A stretch of DNA of 64,000 bases from Rummeliibacillus pycnus_B (GTDB lineage Bacteria > Bacillota > Bacilli > Bacillales_A > Planococcaceae): contig NZ_JBCMNM010000077.1 of the NCBI RefSeq assembly GCF_050459865.1, positions 1-64,000 of the forward strand. Reading direction: 5' to 3'. A program made the position numbers and the translations under genes. Below the pieces are notes generated by a model. That model was not told the DNA's origin, did not search any database, and was given only the letters and a program-made list of their open reading frames with translations. Shown here piece after piece: positions 52,331 to 61,927 of the stretch. The stretch's first letter is position 1. Each line of letters starts with the position of its first letter.

Positions 52331-52636
52331 ATGGCAATTTCACAAGTTTCAATTACACAACCAGTTCAACCAACATTGACTCAATCTGTTGCACAAACCA
52401 TTCCGTCGGAAAAAAATGAAAGTTTTGGGACGTTATTAAAAAATGCTATTTCAACTGTAAATGACAGTCAAATAGCTTCTGATAAAATGACAGATAAACT
52501 AGTAAATGGAGAGAATGTAGAGCTTCATGACGTCATGATAACTGCTCAAAAGGCGAATATCACTTTAAATACAGCTCTGTCAATTCGCAATAAAGTAGTA
52601 GAGGCTTACCAAGAAATTATGCGAATGACAGTTTAA
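52331..52636 (+). CDS. fliE: Flagellar hook-basal body complex protein FliE
   Basis: Links the MS ring to the rod. 101 residues with ESFGTLLKNAISTVNDSQ, NVELHDVMITAQKANI and RNKVVEAYQEIMRM. AAGGAAGGATGAGG precedes the ATG. Confidence 0.95.
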   Translation: MAISQVSITQPVQPTLTQSVAQTIPSEKNESFGTLLKNAISTVNDSQIASDKMTDKLVNGENVELHDVMITAQKANITLNTALSIRNKVVEAYQEIMRMTV

Positions 52637-52696
52637 TAGGAACGTTATCGCAAAGTTATAAGAATGTGAAACAGTCACTATATTTGGAGGCTTAAA

Positions 52697-54292
52697 ATGA
52701 ATGAAAGACTAAAGAACATCAGAACCAAATTTGGTGGGTTTTGGGGTAGTCGAACAAAAGTGCAAAAAGGTACAATTATCGGTTCAATTCTATCGGTATT
52801 GATTATTGCTTCTATTATTACATACTTTGCTACTAGAGTAACATATGCACCTTTATATTCAGACTTATCTTCTGCTGAAGTTGGACAAATAAAAGAACAA
52901 TTAGATTCAAAAGGAGTAAAGTATCAAATTACAAATGGTGGAACAGCCATTTCAGTACCAGAGAATCAAGTTGATAATTTAAAAGTGGATTTAGCATCCC
53001 AAGGATTTCCACAATCTGGACAAATCGATTACTCTTTCTTCTCTAAAAATGCTGGCTTCGGTATGACAGATAATGAGTTTAATGTATTGAAATTAGCATC
53101 AATGCAAACAGAACTTGCAAACCTTATGAAGGAAGTAAAAGGTGTTAAAGATGCAAAAGTAATGCTTACATTACCTCAACAAGGCGTATTCGTTAGTGAT
53201 TCGCAACAAGAAGCTAGTGCTTCTATCGTATTAAATACAGAACCAGGCTATCAGTTTACAGATTCACAAATTCAAACATTATATAATTTAGCATCAAAAA
53301 GTGTGCCTAATTTAAAGCCTGAAAATATTGTTATTACAAACCAATATTTTGAATACTACGATTTAAATTCACAAAGTCCATCTGGGAATGGTATAGCGTC
53401 AACAGATGCAGAGAAACAGCTAGCGGTAAAAAAACAGATAGAACGTGATCTTCAACGTCAAGTACAAACAATGCTTGGACAATTAATGGGACCTGGGAAA
53501 GCAGCTGTTTCGGTAACGACTGATATTGACTTTACACAAGAAAAACGAAAAGAAGATTTAGTTGAACCAGTTGACAAAAAGAATATGGCAGGTATCCAAA
53601 TTAGTGCCCAAAAGATTAGCGAAACATATACTGGAACAGGTGCTACTGCAGGTGGTACACCGGAAGCAGGGACAAATACAGATAATTTCACTAATTATCA
53701 ATCCGGAGCTAATGGAAACGGTGATTATGAAAAAACTCAAGATACAGTGAACTACGAAGTAAACCGTATTCACCGACAAATTCAAGAAAGTCCTTATCGT
53801 ATTCGTGATATAGGAATTCAAGTGTTGATTGAACCACCTAAACCAAATGATCCAACATCATTGCCAGCTGCTACACAAACAGATATTAAAAACATGCTTA
53901 ATTCAATTGTACTTACTTCTATTGACAAGAATGAAGCTGGACAATTAACAAATGCACAATTAAATCAAAAAGTGACAGTCGGCGTTGAAAAATTAAATGG
54001 TAATACAACTCCAGTTGTAGCTCAAAATTCAATTCCTTGGTGGATATGGGTTATTGGTGGCATTTTGCTTGTTGTGATTATTCTATTAGTTTTCTTCATT
54101 ATTCGTTCAAGAAGAAAAGATGAATATGAAGACGAGGAATATGATTATGAAGAAAATTCTTTAGAAGTAGATGATATTTCTGAAGAAAAAGAAACTGAAA
54201 CGACACTACGTCGAAAACAACTCGAAAAAATGGCTAAAGAAAAGCCGGATGAATTTGCAAAACTATTAAAAACATGGATTACAGAAGATTAG
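52697..54292 (+). CDS. fliF: Flagellar MS-ring protein FliF
   Basis: Forms the membrane ring on which the flagellum is built. 531 residues with membrane helices near 25-45 (IIGSILSVLIIASIITYF) and near 447-470 (WWIWVIGGILLVVIILLVFF), and periplasmic-type ring domains between, including YAPLYSDLSSAEVGQI and KDAKVMLTLPQ. The C-terminal cytoplasmic tail, very acidic then basic, binds FliG. GGAGG upstream of ATG 52697. Confidence 0.97.
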   Translation: MNERLKNIRTKFGGFWGSRTKVQKGTIIGSILSVLIIASIITYFATRVTYAPLYSDLSSAEVGQIKEQLDSKGVKYQITNGGTAISVPENQVDNLKVDLASQGFPQSGQIDYSFFSKNAGFGMTDNEFNVLKLASMQTELANLMKEVKGVKDAKVMLTLPQQGVFVSDSQQEASASIVLNTEPGYQFTDSQIQTLYNLASKSVPNLKPENIVITNQYFEYYDLNSQSPSGNGIASTDAEKQLAVKKQIERDLQRQVQTMLGQLMGPGKAAVSVTTDIDFTQEKRKEDLVEPVDKKNMAGIQISAQKISETYTGTGATAGGTPEAGTNTDNFTNYQSGANGNGDYEKTQDTVNYEVNRIHRQIQESPYRIRDIGIQVLIEPPKPNDPTSLPAATQTDIKNMLNSIVLTSIDKNEAGQLTNAQLNQKVTVGVEKLNGNTTPVVAQNSIPWWIWVIGGILLVVIILLVFFIIRSRRKDEYEDEEYDYEENSLEVDDISEEKETETTLRRKQLEKMAKEKPDEFAKLLKTWITED

Positions 54293-54307
54293 TGGGAGGT
54301 TTCAGCT

Positions 54308-55321
54308 GTGGTTAAGAAAGAAAAAGGCCTATCTGGTAAACAAAAAGCAGCACTCCTATTAATTTCATTAGGACCAGAAGTTTCAGCTGCTGTTTACAAA
54401 CATTTAAATGAAGAAGAGATTGAAAGACTTACATTAGAAATCTCAAGCGTTAAAAAAGTAGAGCCTGAGATCAAAGAGGAAATTATTGAAGAATTCCACA
54501 ATATCGCACTTGCGCAAGATTATATTTCACAAGGCGGTATTGGATATGCCAAGACAGTATTGGAAAAAGCGCTTGGAAATGATCAAGCACAGGCAATTAT
54601 TAACCGATTAACTTCATCTTTACAAGTAAGACCATTTGACTTTGCGCGTCGTACAGATCCTGCACAGATATTTAATTTTATCCAAAATGAGCATCCACAA
54701 ACGATTGCATTAATTCTATCGTATTTAGAACCACAACAAGCAGGTGTCATTTTGTCTTCTTTGCCACAGGAAGTTCAAGCAGATATTGCAAAACGTATTG
54801 CAACAATGGATTCAACTTCCCCTGAGGTTATTAGTGAAATTGAATCTGTTCTAGAAAGAAAATTGTCTTCAACAGTTACTCAAGACTACACAGAAACTGG
54901 TGGCGTAGATGCAGTGGTTGAAGTACTAAATGGTGTTGATCGTCAAACTGAAAAAACAATTCTTGATGCACTTGAAATTCAAGATCCAGAACTTGCAGAA
55001 GAAATTAAAAAACGAATGTTTGTATTCGAAGATATCGTTACACTGGATAATCGTTCAATTCAACGTGTCATTCGTGATTGTGAGAACGAAGATTTACTAT
55101 TAGCTATGAAAGTTTCAAGTGAAGAAGTAAAAGAAATTATTTTCAAGAACATGTCACAAAGAATGGCAGAAACTTTCAAAGAAGAAATGGATGTCATGGG
55201 CCCTGTACGCTTAAGAGATGTAGAGGAAGCTCAAACTCGAATTGTCGCAGTAACACGTCGATTAGAGGATGCAGGTGAAATTATTATCGCTCGTGGTGGA
55301 GGAGATGACGTCATTGTCTAA
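54308..55321 (+). CDS. fliG: Flagellar motor switch protein FliG
   Basis: Rotor protein that contacts the stator and sets torque and direction. 337 residues: N-terminal FliF-binding domain, middle domain with the EHPQTIALILSYL motif, and C-terminal torque helix region with conserved charged residues (VLDNRSIQRVIRDCENEDL-like: here TLDNRSIQRVIRDCENEDLL). GTG start at 54308 after GGGAGG. Its 3' end overlaps fliH by 17 bases. Confidence 0.97.
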   Translation: MVKKEKGLSGKQKAALLLISLGPEVSAAVYKHLNEEEIERLTLEISSVKKVEPEIKEEIIEEFHNIALAQDYISQGGIGYAKTVLEKALGNDQAQAIINRLTSSLQVRPFDFARRTDPAQIFNFIQNEHPQTIALILSYLEPQQAGVILSSLPQEVQADIAKRIATMDSTSPEVISEIESVLERKLSSTVTQDYTETGGVDAVVEVLNGVDRQTEKTILDALEIQDPELAEEIKKRMFVFEDIVTLDNRSIQRVIRDCENEDLLLAMKVSSEEVKEIIFKNMSQRMAETFKEEMDVMGPVRLRDVEEAQTRIVAVTRRLEDAGEIIIARGGGDDVIV

Positions 55322-56081
55322 GATCATTCGATTTGACAATCCTGAAAGCTCAAATGAGAATTTCCGCACCATAGAAATTAAAGAATTGTTTCTTCCACAA
55401 GATGATGTTGAAGAAACAATTACTCTACAAAATATTCTTGAAGAGCGAACTAAGCTCATTGATGAAGCACAACAAGAAATTAACGAACAAAGGCAAGTTT
55501 TTGAACAGCAGTGTATGGTAGAACGAGAAACATTGAACGATGCAAAAGCTGAATGGGAGCAAGAGAAACTCGAATTACAAAAACAGGCATATGAAGAAGG
55601 CTTTCAGCAAGGTCTTGAAGAGGGACATTTAAAAGCAGAAGCAAATATGTCGGAAGCAATTCAACTAGCCAATAATACAATTGTTCAGTCAAAGGCAAAT
55701 GCAGATCAATATTTACAAGAACAAGAAGAAATCATCTTGGATCTTGCCATTCGCTCTGCAGAAAGAATCCTCGGTACAACTTTAGAAGAAAATTATGAGC
55801 GATACATAGATATTGTTCGAAGAGGATTAAAAGAAGCAAGAGAAATGAAAGAAATCAAATTATACGTTTCACCAACTTATCATCAATTGGTAACAGAACA
55901 TCGTGAAGAGTTAAGCACTATGTTTCCAGTTGGTGTCCCATTTATGATATTTGTTAATGAGGATATTGGTGAAACAGATTGTTATATTGAAACAAATCAC
56001 GGAAGAATTATGGTTGGTATCGATCAGCAACTAAATGAACTAAGATTAAAACTTGTAGAAATTTTAGAAAGCGTGGATTGA
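55305..56081 (+). CDS. fliH: Flagellar assembly protein FliH
   Basis: Regulates the export ATPase FliI. 258 residues from ATG 55305: Q/E-rich coiled coil, then the conserved YEEGFQQGLEEGHLKAE and a C-terminal domain with AIRSAERILGTTLEENYE. The start overlaps fliG; GGAGGAG is directly adjacent to this ATG, so TTG 55314 (about 11 bases from GGAGG) is an alternative. Confidence 0.9.
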   Translation: MTSLSKIIRFDNPESSNENFRTIEIKELFLPQDDVEETITLQNILEERTKLIDEAQQEINEQRQVFEQQCMVERETLNDAKAEWEQEKLELQKQAYEEGFQQGLEEGHLKAEANMSEAIQLANNTIVQSKANADQYLQEQEEIILDLAIRSAERILGTTLEENYERYIDIVRRGLKEAREMKEIKLYVSPTYHQLVTEHREELSTMFPVGVPFMIFVNEDIGETDCYIETNHGRIMVGIDQQLNELRLKLVEILESVD

Positions 56082-56083
56082 GA

Positions 56084-57412
56084 ATGATGAAAGCGGCAGA
56101 TTTATTAGAGCATATATCATCAATTCAAACCTTTAAAAAATTTGGTAAAGTTACTAGAGTAGTTGGCTTAATGATTGAATCAGAAGGTCCAGAAAGCTCT
56201 ATTGGTGACGTTTGTAAAATTCACGTAAATACTGTCAAGCATGGTCATCAGGAAATTCTCGCAGAAGTTGTAGGATTTAAAGATGAAATTGTAGTTTTAA
56301 TGCCCTATACATCTCTTCGTGAAATTTCTATTGGATGTTTAGTTGAAGGAACTGGAACGCCATTAGAAGTAAAAGTAGGACCAGAACTAATAGGGAAGGT
56401 CTTAGATTCAATGGGGCTCCCGATTGATGGTAGTAGCTTACCAAAAGGTCTTTCAACAGTGCAAACCGAGGAAGATCCACCTAACCCTTTAACAAGGCCG
56501 CCTATCAATGAAACATTAGAAGTAGGTGTTAAAGCGATAGATGGAATGTTAACAGTAGGTAAGGGTCAACGTGTTGGTATTTTTGCCGGATCTGGTGTCG
56601 GAAAATCAACCTTACTCGGAATGATTGCTCGAAATACGGTTGCTGACTTAAACGTCATAGCATTAATTGGTGAACGTGGGCGTGAAGTTCGAGAGTTCAT
56701 CGAACGTGACCTAGGCCCAGAAGGACTTAAAAGGTCAATCGTAGTTGCTGCGACGTCTGATCAGCCAGCGCTTATGCGGATAAAAGGTGCATTTACCGCA
56801 ACTGCTATTGCTGAGTATTTTCGAAATAAAGGATTAAATGTCATGCTCATGATGGACTCTGTTACACGTGTTGCAATGGCTCAACGTGAAATTGGTCTTG
56901 CAACGGGAGAACCCCCTGCTCAGAAAGGGTATACACCTTCCGTTTTCGGTATACTACCAAAGTTGCTGGAGAAAACTGGTACAAATGAAAAAGGCTCTAT
57001 TACAGCATTTTATACTGTACTAGTAGACGGTGATGATATGAATGAACCAATAGCCGACACCGTACGAGGAATTCTTGATGGTCATATTGTCTTAGACAGA
57101 ACGTTAGCTAACAAAGGTCAATATCCTGCAATCAACGTTTTGAAGAGCGTTAGTCGTTTGATGAATCATATTGCAACTCCAGAACATGTAAAAGCAGCAG
57201 AGCATTTAAGAGAACTTTATTACACTTATGATAAATCTGAGGATCTAATTAATATCGGTGCCTATAAAAAAGGTACATCAAAGGAAATAGATGAAGCTAT
57301 TTTTTACGAACCATTAATTACTTCATTTTTAAAACAAGGTTATATGGATAAAGTCAGTATGGAAGATAGTGTTGCTGAATTAGTGGAATTATCGAATGGC
57401 GGTGGTATTTAG
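56084..57412 (+). CDS. fliI: Flagellum-specific export ATPase FliI
   Basis: Hexameric ATPase of the flagellar type III export machine, related to F1-beta. 442 residues with Walker A GIFAGSGVGKSTLLGM, ALIGERGREVREFIE, Walker B VMLMMDSVTRVAMAQRE and GLATGEPPAQKGYTPSVF. ATG 56084 (or 56087) follows the fliH stop; no strong ribosome site is seen, so translation is probably coupled. Ends directly against fliJ. Confidence 0.96.
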   Translation: MMKAADLLEHISSIQTFKKFGKVTRVVGLMIESEGPESSIGDVCKIHVNTVKHGHQEILAEVVGFKDEIVVLMPYTSLREISIGCLVEGTGTPLEVKVGPELIGKVLDSMGLPIDGSSLPKGLSTVQTEEDPPNPLTRPPINETLEVGVKAIDGMLTVGKGQRVGIFAGSGVGKSTLLGMIARNTVADLNVIALIGERGREVREFIERDLGPEGLKRSIVVAATSDQPALMRIKGAFTATAIAEYFRNKGLNVMLMMDSVTRVAMAQREIGLATGEPPAQKGYTPSVFGILPKLLEKTGTNEKGSITAFYTVLVDGDDMNEPIADTVRGILDGHIVLDRTLANKGQYPAINVLKSVSRLMNHIATPEHVKAAEHLRELYYTYDKSEDLINIGAYKKGTSKEIDEAIFYEPLITSFLKQGYMDKVSMEDSVAELVELSNGGGI

Positions 57413-57862
57413 ATGCAAGCATATAAATATCGTTTTGATAAAGTAATGACGGTGAAAGAGCAAGAAAAAAATCAAACTGAAATCGCATTTAAAGAAGCCA
57501 CGAAGTTATTTGAAGATAAGGCTACAAAGCTATACAATCTCTTGAAGAAGAAGGAAGACTTAATCGTTTTTCAAGAAAAGAAATTAGCAAACGGAGCAAC
57601 AATTGATGAAATTCATCATTATTCGAGATTTTTAGATAGCGTTGAAAAATCAATTGATGATATGCAGCAAAAAGTGATTCGATCTCGCTCTAAAATGGAA
57701 TGGCATAAAGAGAAATTGTTAGAAAAATCATTAGAATGTCGTAAATATGAAAAGATGAAAGAAAAAGATTATCAAATTTATCAAAAAGAGCAGGATCGTA
57801 TAGAGATGATTCAATTAGATGAACTTTCTTCCATCGCATATTACAACAAAGAAATCAGGTGA
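57413..57862 (+). CDS. fliJ: Flagellar export protein FliJ
   Basis: Coiled-coil protein, chaperone escort and ATPase stalk. 149 residues, almost entirely helical and charged (YRFDKVMTVKEQEKNQTEIA to IQLDELSSIAYYNKE). Begins at the base after the fliI stop. Identified mainly by coiled-coil character, length and position. Confidence 0.88.
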   Translation: MQAYKYRFDKVMTVKEQEKNQTEIAFKEATKLFEDKATKLYNLLKKKEDLIVFQEKKLANGATIDEIHHYSRFLDSVEKSIDDMQQKVIRSRSKMEWHKEKLLEKSLECRKYEKMKEKDYQIYQKEQDRIEMIQLDELSSIAYYNKEIR

Positions 57863-57866
57863 GAAC

Positions 57867-58487
57867 ATGACAACAAAGCCAAGAAAAAAAGTAAGTAAGC
57901 AAAAAGTACAAGTCGAAGAAGTGGAAAAGGAAAAGAAACCTAGCTTTATCCAGAAATTATTCTTTTGGGGGATTATTCCATTGCTCTTCGTATCTGCTGT
58001 TCTCCTGATTGCTGCAGAAGTTACAGGTACTAATGTTTTTGAAAAAGCAAAAGAAATAACGGGAACTTCTTCTTCACAAGAAAAAGCGAAAGATGTAACA
58101 AAATTTAACTCTAATAACGAAAAACAAATTGCAGATTTGAAAGCACAAGTTCAAGAAAAGGATGCAGAAATCGCCAAATTGCAAGGAGAAGTTGAAGACT
58201 CGAAAAGTGAAACATCTAAAATGGCTATCGAAAAACATCGATTAGAAGTACAAATCAAGAAAATGGAAAATGGAAAAGACGAAATAAAACAAGAATTCAG
58301 CAGCATTGTAACAACTTATGAAAAAATGACTCCGAAGAAAGCTGCTCCAGTTATAACAAATATGAAAGATGCAGAAGCATTGAAAATTTTATCTAGCTTA
58401 AAACCAGAGACATTAGCTGCAATCCTTGAAAAAATGCCTGCTGATAAAGCAGCACATTATACTGAATTGTTATCAAAAAATAACTAA
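57867..58487 (+). CDS. ylxF: YlxF/MotE-like flagellar operon protein
   Basis: A 206-residue inner-membrane protein: basic N-terminus, one membrane helix near 34-53 (FFWGIIPLLFVSAVLLIAAE), a coiled coil (IADLKAQVQEKDAEIAKLQG) and a C-terminal MgtE_N/MotE-like segment, SLKPETLAAILEKMPADKAA. In other bacteria MotE helps stator or MotC assembly; the role in Bacillales is not certain. ATG 57867 after AGGTGAG; a longer frame from 57819 overlaps fliJ and is rejected. Confidence 0.85.
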   Translation: MTTKPRKKVSKQKVQVEEVEKEKKPSFIQKLFFWGIIPLLFVSAVLLIAAEVTGTNVFEKAKEITGTSSSQEKAKDVTKFNSNNEKQIADLKAQVQEKDAEIAKLQGEVEDSKSETSKMAIEKHRLEVQIKKMENGKDEIKQEFSSIVTTYEKMTPKKAAPVITNMKDAEALKILSSLKPETLAAILEKMPADKAAHYTELLSKNN

Positions 58488-58515
58488 TTCATGAACATTG
58501 AAAGGAGGTGAAATA

Positions 58516-59913
58516 GTGAACATTGAACTGCTCAATCTATCAAAAAAAGTAAATTCAGAAACACCTTCTTCAAGAGTATCATCAAAAAACAGAGGTTTTT
58601 CAGAAGTGCTAACGAAAGCAAATTCTTCAGTTTCCAAAAGGGATCAAGCTGATCCAAGTAAAAAGGATGTTAATACCAAACAAATACCTGATAAACAGAG
58701 AATAGATAGTTCCAAAACAGAAAAAGTTCAAGAATCGCAAGTGAAAGAAACATCAGATGACAAAGAAACGAAGGAAACATCAAGCTCTTTCAAATTGGAT
58801 TTAAACAAAGGTCTAGAAGGTCTTCTTGGTTCCGTATCAAAACTTGTAAATGATTCAAATGGAGAAGAAAAAATTTCTTTTGAAGATTTATTATCCGTAT
58901 TAAATGCTTCTTCATTACAAGAGTTAGGAAATGCTTTAGGTATCAAAATAGAGCAACAAGACTTTTCAAAAGGAATATCTCTAGATAATATCTTAAAGGC
59001 TTTAGGTATTAATAAAGAAGATTTACAAAAAGCACTACAACAATTAACTGGGAAACAATCAAAAGGTGAAGATGTTTGGGATATGCTTGCAGGAATTGAC
59101 CAAAATCAACAATCATTCATTCAAAATCTGATAGCTTCTATTAAAGGCGATCCGGGTGCTAATATTTCTAAATCTCAAGCTTCACAAGTTTTGCAGTTTT
59201 TGAAAATGATTGAACTAGTAGCTCCAAAAACAGATTTAATGTTGAATCAAGAATATCAAACATTCCAAGTAAAGGAATTGATTTCTAAACTTTCGTCAGA
59301 AGTTGAACAAACTAAAGTAACAAGCAATGAAACACAGCTTTTAAAAACAAACGAAATGCAACAGCTAAACATTAAACAAATAAATAATAAGCTTGCTGAT
59401 ATTACAGCAAACGAAAGTGTTAGCACGATTCAAACAACAACTAAATCTGAAACAACAGCCGTTACATTAACACTACCAACAAATAAAGCATCTCAAGCAG
59501 AAGCATTTGTTAAAGAATTCCAAGCAATCATGAATCGAAGTCAGTTTTCAAACAATGCAGCTGGAACAAAGCTATTAATTAAGCTTTATCCAGAAAATTT
59601 AGGATCTATTCGAGTAGAGCTAGTACAAAAAGACGGTGTTATGACAGCACGATTTTTAGCATCTACAAATATTGGTAAACAAATGCTTGAAAGTCAACTA
59701 CAACAGTTAAAACAAGGATTAGTAAACCAAAATATACAATTAGATCGCATTGATGTTGCTCAAGCATTGAATGAAACAAACCGCCAGGAAAAAGAACAAC
59801 AACAGTTCCAACAAGCTTTTAAACAACATTCAGAAAACCAGCAGAAACAAAAAAAGGATGAAAACGATGAGAAATCAAGCTTTAACGATTTCTTAATGGA
59901 ATTGGAGGTCTAG
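58516..59913 (+). CDS. fliK: Flagellar hook-length control protein FliK
   Basis: Secreted ruler that switches export from hook to filament proteins. 465 residues: low-complexity S/K/Q-rich N-terminal part and the conserved C-terminal domain TKLLIKLYPENLGSIRVEL followed by ASTNIGKQMLESQLQQLKQGL, with a final Q-rich tail. GTG 58516 with AAAGGAGGTG five bases upstream is a strong start; TTG 58498 lies ahead of that site. Confidence 0.93.
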   Translation: MNIELLNLSKKVNSETPSSRVSSKNRGFSEVLTKANSSVSKRDQADPSKKDVNTKQIPDKQRIDSSKTEKVQESQVKETSDDKETKETSSSFKLDLNKGLEGLLGSVSKLVNDSNGEEKISFEDLLSVLNASSLQELGNALGIKIEQQDFSKGISLDNILKALGINKEDLQKALQQLTGKQSKGEDVWDMLAGIDQNQQSFIQNLIASIKGDPGANISKSQASQVLQFLKMIELVAPKTDLMLNQEYQTFQVKELISKLSSEVEQTKVTSNETQLLKTNEMQQLNIKQINNKLADITANESVSTIQTTTKSETTAVTLTLPTNKASQAEAFVKEFQAIMNRSQFSNNAAGTKLLIKLYPENLGSIRVELVQKDGVMTARFLASTNIGKQMLESQLQQLKQGLVNQNIQLDRIDVAQALNETNRQEKEQQQFQQAFKQHSENQQKQKKDENDEKSSFNDFLMELEV

Positions 59914-59916
59914 TGT

Positions 59917-60597
59917 ATGGCAGAAACAACCTTAACAAACAAGGCAGTAACAGATAAAACTTCGGATTATTTTTTATCTAATAAACCCAAGAGTGTAAAA
60001 GAGACTGGGAATAGTTCTTTAGGTAAAGATGCCTTCTTACAATTACTCGTTAAACAATTACAAAATCAAGATCCTACCAGTCCTATGGATGATAAAGAAT
60101 TTATTGCGCAAATGGCACAATTTTCATCTTTAGAACAAATGCAAAATGTAGCAAGCGCTGTTGAATCTTTAGCAGGTATTGCTCAGCAATCCCAGCTTAT
60201 GGAATATAACAATTTTATAGGGAAAAATGTAACATGGCATGAATTAACATCTGAATTAGATGAAGAAGGAAAACCTATTGTAAATACTGGTTCAGGAACT
60301 GTAAGTAAAATCTCATATAATGGAGATTCTGTTATTATTACATTGGCAGATGGCAAACAGCTAACACCAGCAAATATTTCTGAAGTTGGTACTGGATCAA
60401 CAAATGGTTCTTCAAATTCACTTGTAGAAGCAAGTATGTTGATTGGAAAAAATGTTACATATAAAGAAAACGAAGAAACTGAAGAGATTACGGCAACAGT
60501 AAAATCCGTTAAAAAATCTTCAGATGGCAGTATTGTACTTGTATTATCAAATGGTAAGGAAGTTAAAGCAGATCAATTATCCTCTATTTCTGAATAA
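59917..60597 (+). CDS. flgD: Flagellar hook assembly protein FlgD
   Basis: Hook cap scaffold. 226 residues with the conserved GKDAFLQLLVKQLQNQDPTS and DDKEFIAQMAQFSSLEQM, then a Tudor/FlgD-like C-terminal region. GGAGG upstream overlaps the end of fliK. The C-terminal half contains two similar segments (IGKNVTWHE and IGKNVTYKE, each followed by a VSKISYNGDSV/VKSVKKSSDGS-type strand), an internal duplication. Confidence 0.93.
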   Translation: MAETTLTNKAVTDKTSDYFLSNKPKSVKETGNSSLGKDAFLQLLVKQLQNQDPTSPMDDKEFIAQMAQFSSLEQMQNVASAVESLAGIAQQSQLMEYNNFIGKNVTWHELTSELDEEGKPIVNTGSGTVSKISYNGDSVIITLADGKQLTPANISEVGTGSTNGSSNSLVEASMLIGKNVTYKENEETEEITATVKSVKKSSDGSIVLVLSNGKEVKADQLSSISE

Positions 60598-60611
60598 AGG
60601 AGGATAAATAT

Positions 60612-60992
60612 ATGTCAACGATAAAGTACATTCAACATCAGTATCCGATTCATTCGGAGATTCAATCAAACGTATTGAATGTAAAGCCTACAGCAAATAA
60701 ATCTTTTAGTGAGTTATTAGCAGAACAAACTTCACAACAGTTAAAAGTGAGTAAACATGCATCTAATAGACTCCAAGAGCGCAATATCCATATTGATGAA
60801 CGTCAGTGGGAACGCATTACAAACAAAGTATTTGAAGCGAAATCCAAAGGCGTTAACGATTCACTTGTATTAACAAACAATGCAGCTCTAATTGTAAGTG
60901 CAAAAAATGCAACAGTTATAACTGCAATGGATCGCAAAGAAGCACAGGATCAACTATTTACAAACATTGATGGCACAATTGTGCTGGGATAA
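60612..60992 (+). CDS. Flagellar operon protein (TIGR02530-like)
   Basis: A 126-residue protein of the small family found between flgD and the hook gene in Firmicutes (my recollection of TIGR02530). Seen: KVSKHASNRLQERNIHIDER, TNKVFEAKSKGVNDSLVL and ITAMDRKEAQDQLFTNIDG. No membrane segment. Function unknown; the context suggests hook assembly or regulation. AAGGAGGA ahead of the ATG. Two hairpins follow before flgE. Confidence 0.85.
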   Translation: MSTIKYIQHQYPIHSEIQSNVLNVKPTANKSFSELLAEQTSQQLKVSKHASNRLQERNIHIDERQWERITNKVFEAKSKGVNDSLVLTNNAALIVSAKNATVITAMDRKEAQDQLFTNIDGTIVLG

Positions 60993-61043
60993 GGCAGGAC
61001 CTTTTTTAGGGTGCCTTGTATTACTGAATGACTGAGGTAATAC
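60991..61043 (+). other. Two adjacent hairpins between the flagellar operon protein and flgE
   Basis: AAGGCA (60991-60996) pairs with TGCCTT (61012-61017), and directly after it GTATTAC (61018-61024) pairs with GTAATAC (61037-61043). Neither is followed by a long T run. Possible processing or stabilising site setting the level of hook protein mRNA. Confidence 0.4.
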
Positions 61044-61073
61044 ACTTTAATTTGAAGGGAGAAAAATTATTTT

Positions 61074-61856
61074 ATGTTACGTTCTATGTATTCTGGAATT
61101 AGTGGTCTTCGCAATTTCCAAACAAAATTAGATGTTATTGGTAACAATATTGCAAACGTAAACACATATGGCTTCAAAAAAGGTCGCGTAGTCTTCAAAG
61201 ATTTAATTTCTCAAACTACACAGGGTGCAACAGCTCCTGGAGCAAATCTTGGTGGTACAAACCCAAAACAAATCGGTCTTGGCTCACAACTTGCAGCTAT
61301 TGATACTATCCATGATGGTGGTTCCATGCAAACAACAAACCGTACACTAGACTGTGCAGTTAATGGTGATGGATACTTCGTTGTTCAAGATGGAAATGAA
61401 CAATATTTTACACGTGCCGGAAACTTCTACCTAGATAGAGATGGAACACTAGTTACAGGTGATGGTAAAAAGGTATTAATGGACAATGAAGCTGCAATAC
61501 CTAGCGATGCAACAGCAATCACAATTGGTCAAGATGGTACAGTTTCATACACCCAAAATAATACACTAGTAACTGCTGGAACAATCCAAATTGCTCGTTT
61601 TGCAAATACTGGAGGTTTAACAAAAGTAGGTGGTAACTACTTTAAACCATCTAATAACTCTGGTGATCCAGTAATTGGTGCACCGAACTCAGAGGGACGA
61701 GGATCTGTTGAATCTGGTTTCCTTGAAATGTCTAATGTTGATTTGTCTGAAGAATTCACCGAAATGATTGTTGCTCAACGTGGTTTCCAAGCAAACTCAC
61801 GTATTATCACAACTTCTGATGAAATTCTACAAGAATTAGTAAATCTTAAACGATAA
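61074..61856 (+). CDS. flgE: Flagellar hook protein FlgE (FlgG-like short form)
   Basis: Main hook subunit by position. 260 residues: N-terminal MLRSMYSGISGLRNFQTKLD and IGNNIANVNTYGFKK, central DCAVNGDGYFVVQDG and YFTRAGNFYLDRDG, C-terminal FTEMIVAQRGFQANSRII. The sequence is near FlgG in length and is often labelled FlgG; in B. subtilis the gene at this site, of about this size, encodes the hook. GAAGGGAG precedes the ATG. Confidence 0.88.
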   Translation: MLRSMYSGISGLRNFQTKLDVIGNNIANVNTYGFKKGRVVFKDLISQTTQGATAPGANLGGTNPKQIGLGSQLAAIDTIHDGGSMQTTNRTLDCAVNGDGYFVVQDGNEQYFTRAGNFYLDRDGTLVTGDGKKVLMDNEAAIPSDATAITIGQDGTVSYTQNNTLVTAGTIQIARFANTGGLTKVGGNYFKPSNNSGDPVIGAPNSEGRGSVESGFLEMSNVDLSEEFTEMIVAQRGFQANSRIITTSDEILQELVNLKR

Positions 61857-61881
61857 TTGATCTGTCGGTTAAATTATGATT

Positions 61882-61927
61882 GGAAGGGGGGCTGGGCCGG
61901 CTCTCATGCACCCGGCCCTTACATCCT
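61882..61927 (+). promoter_or_regulatory. GC-rich hairpin between ribosome site and start of flbD
   Basis: GGAAGGGG (61882-61889) is followed by a perfect 7-base hairpin, GGGCCGG (61894-61900) with CCGGCCC (61912-61918), and nine bases later by the flbD ATG. No purine-rich site lies between hairpin and start. Folding would bring the ribosome site to about 12 bases from the ATG. There is no T run. Confidence 0.55.
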
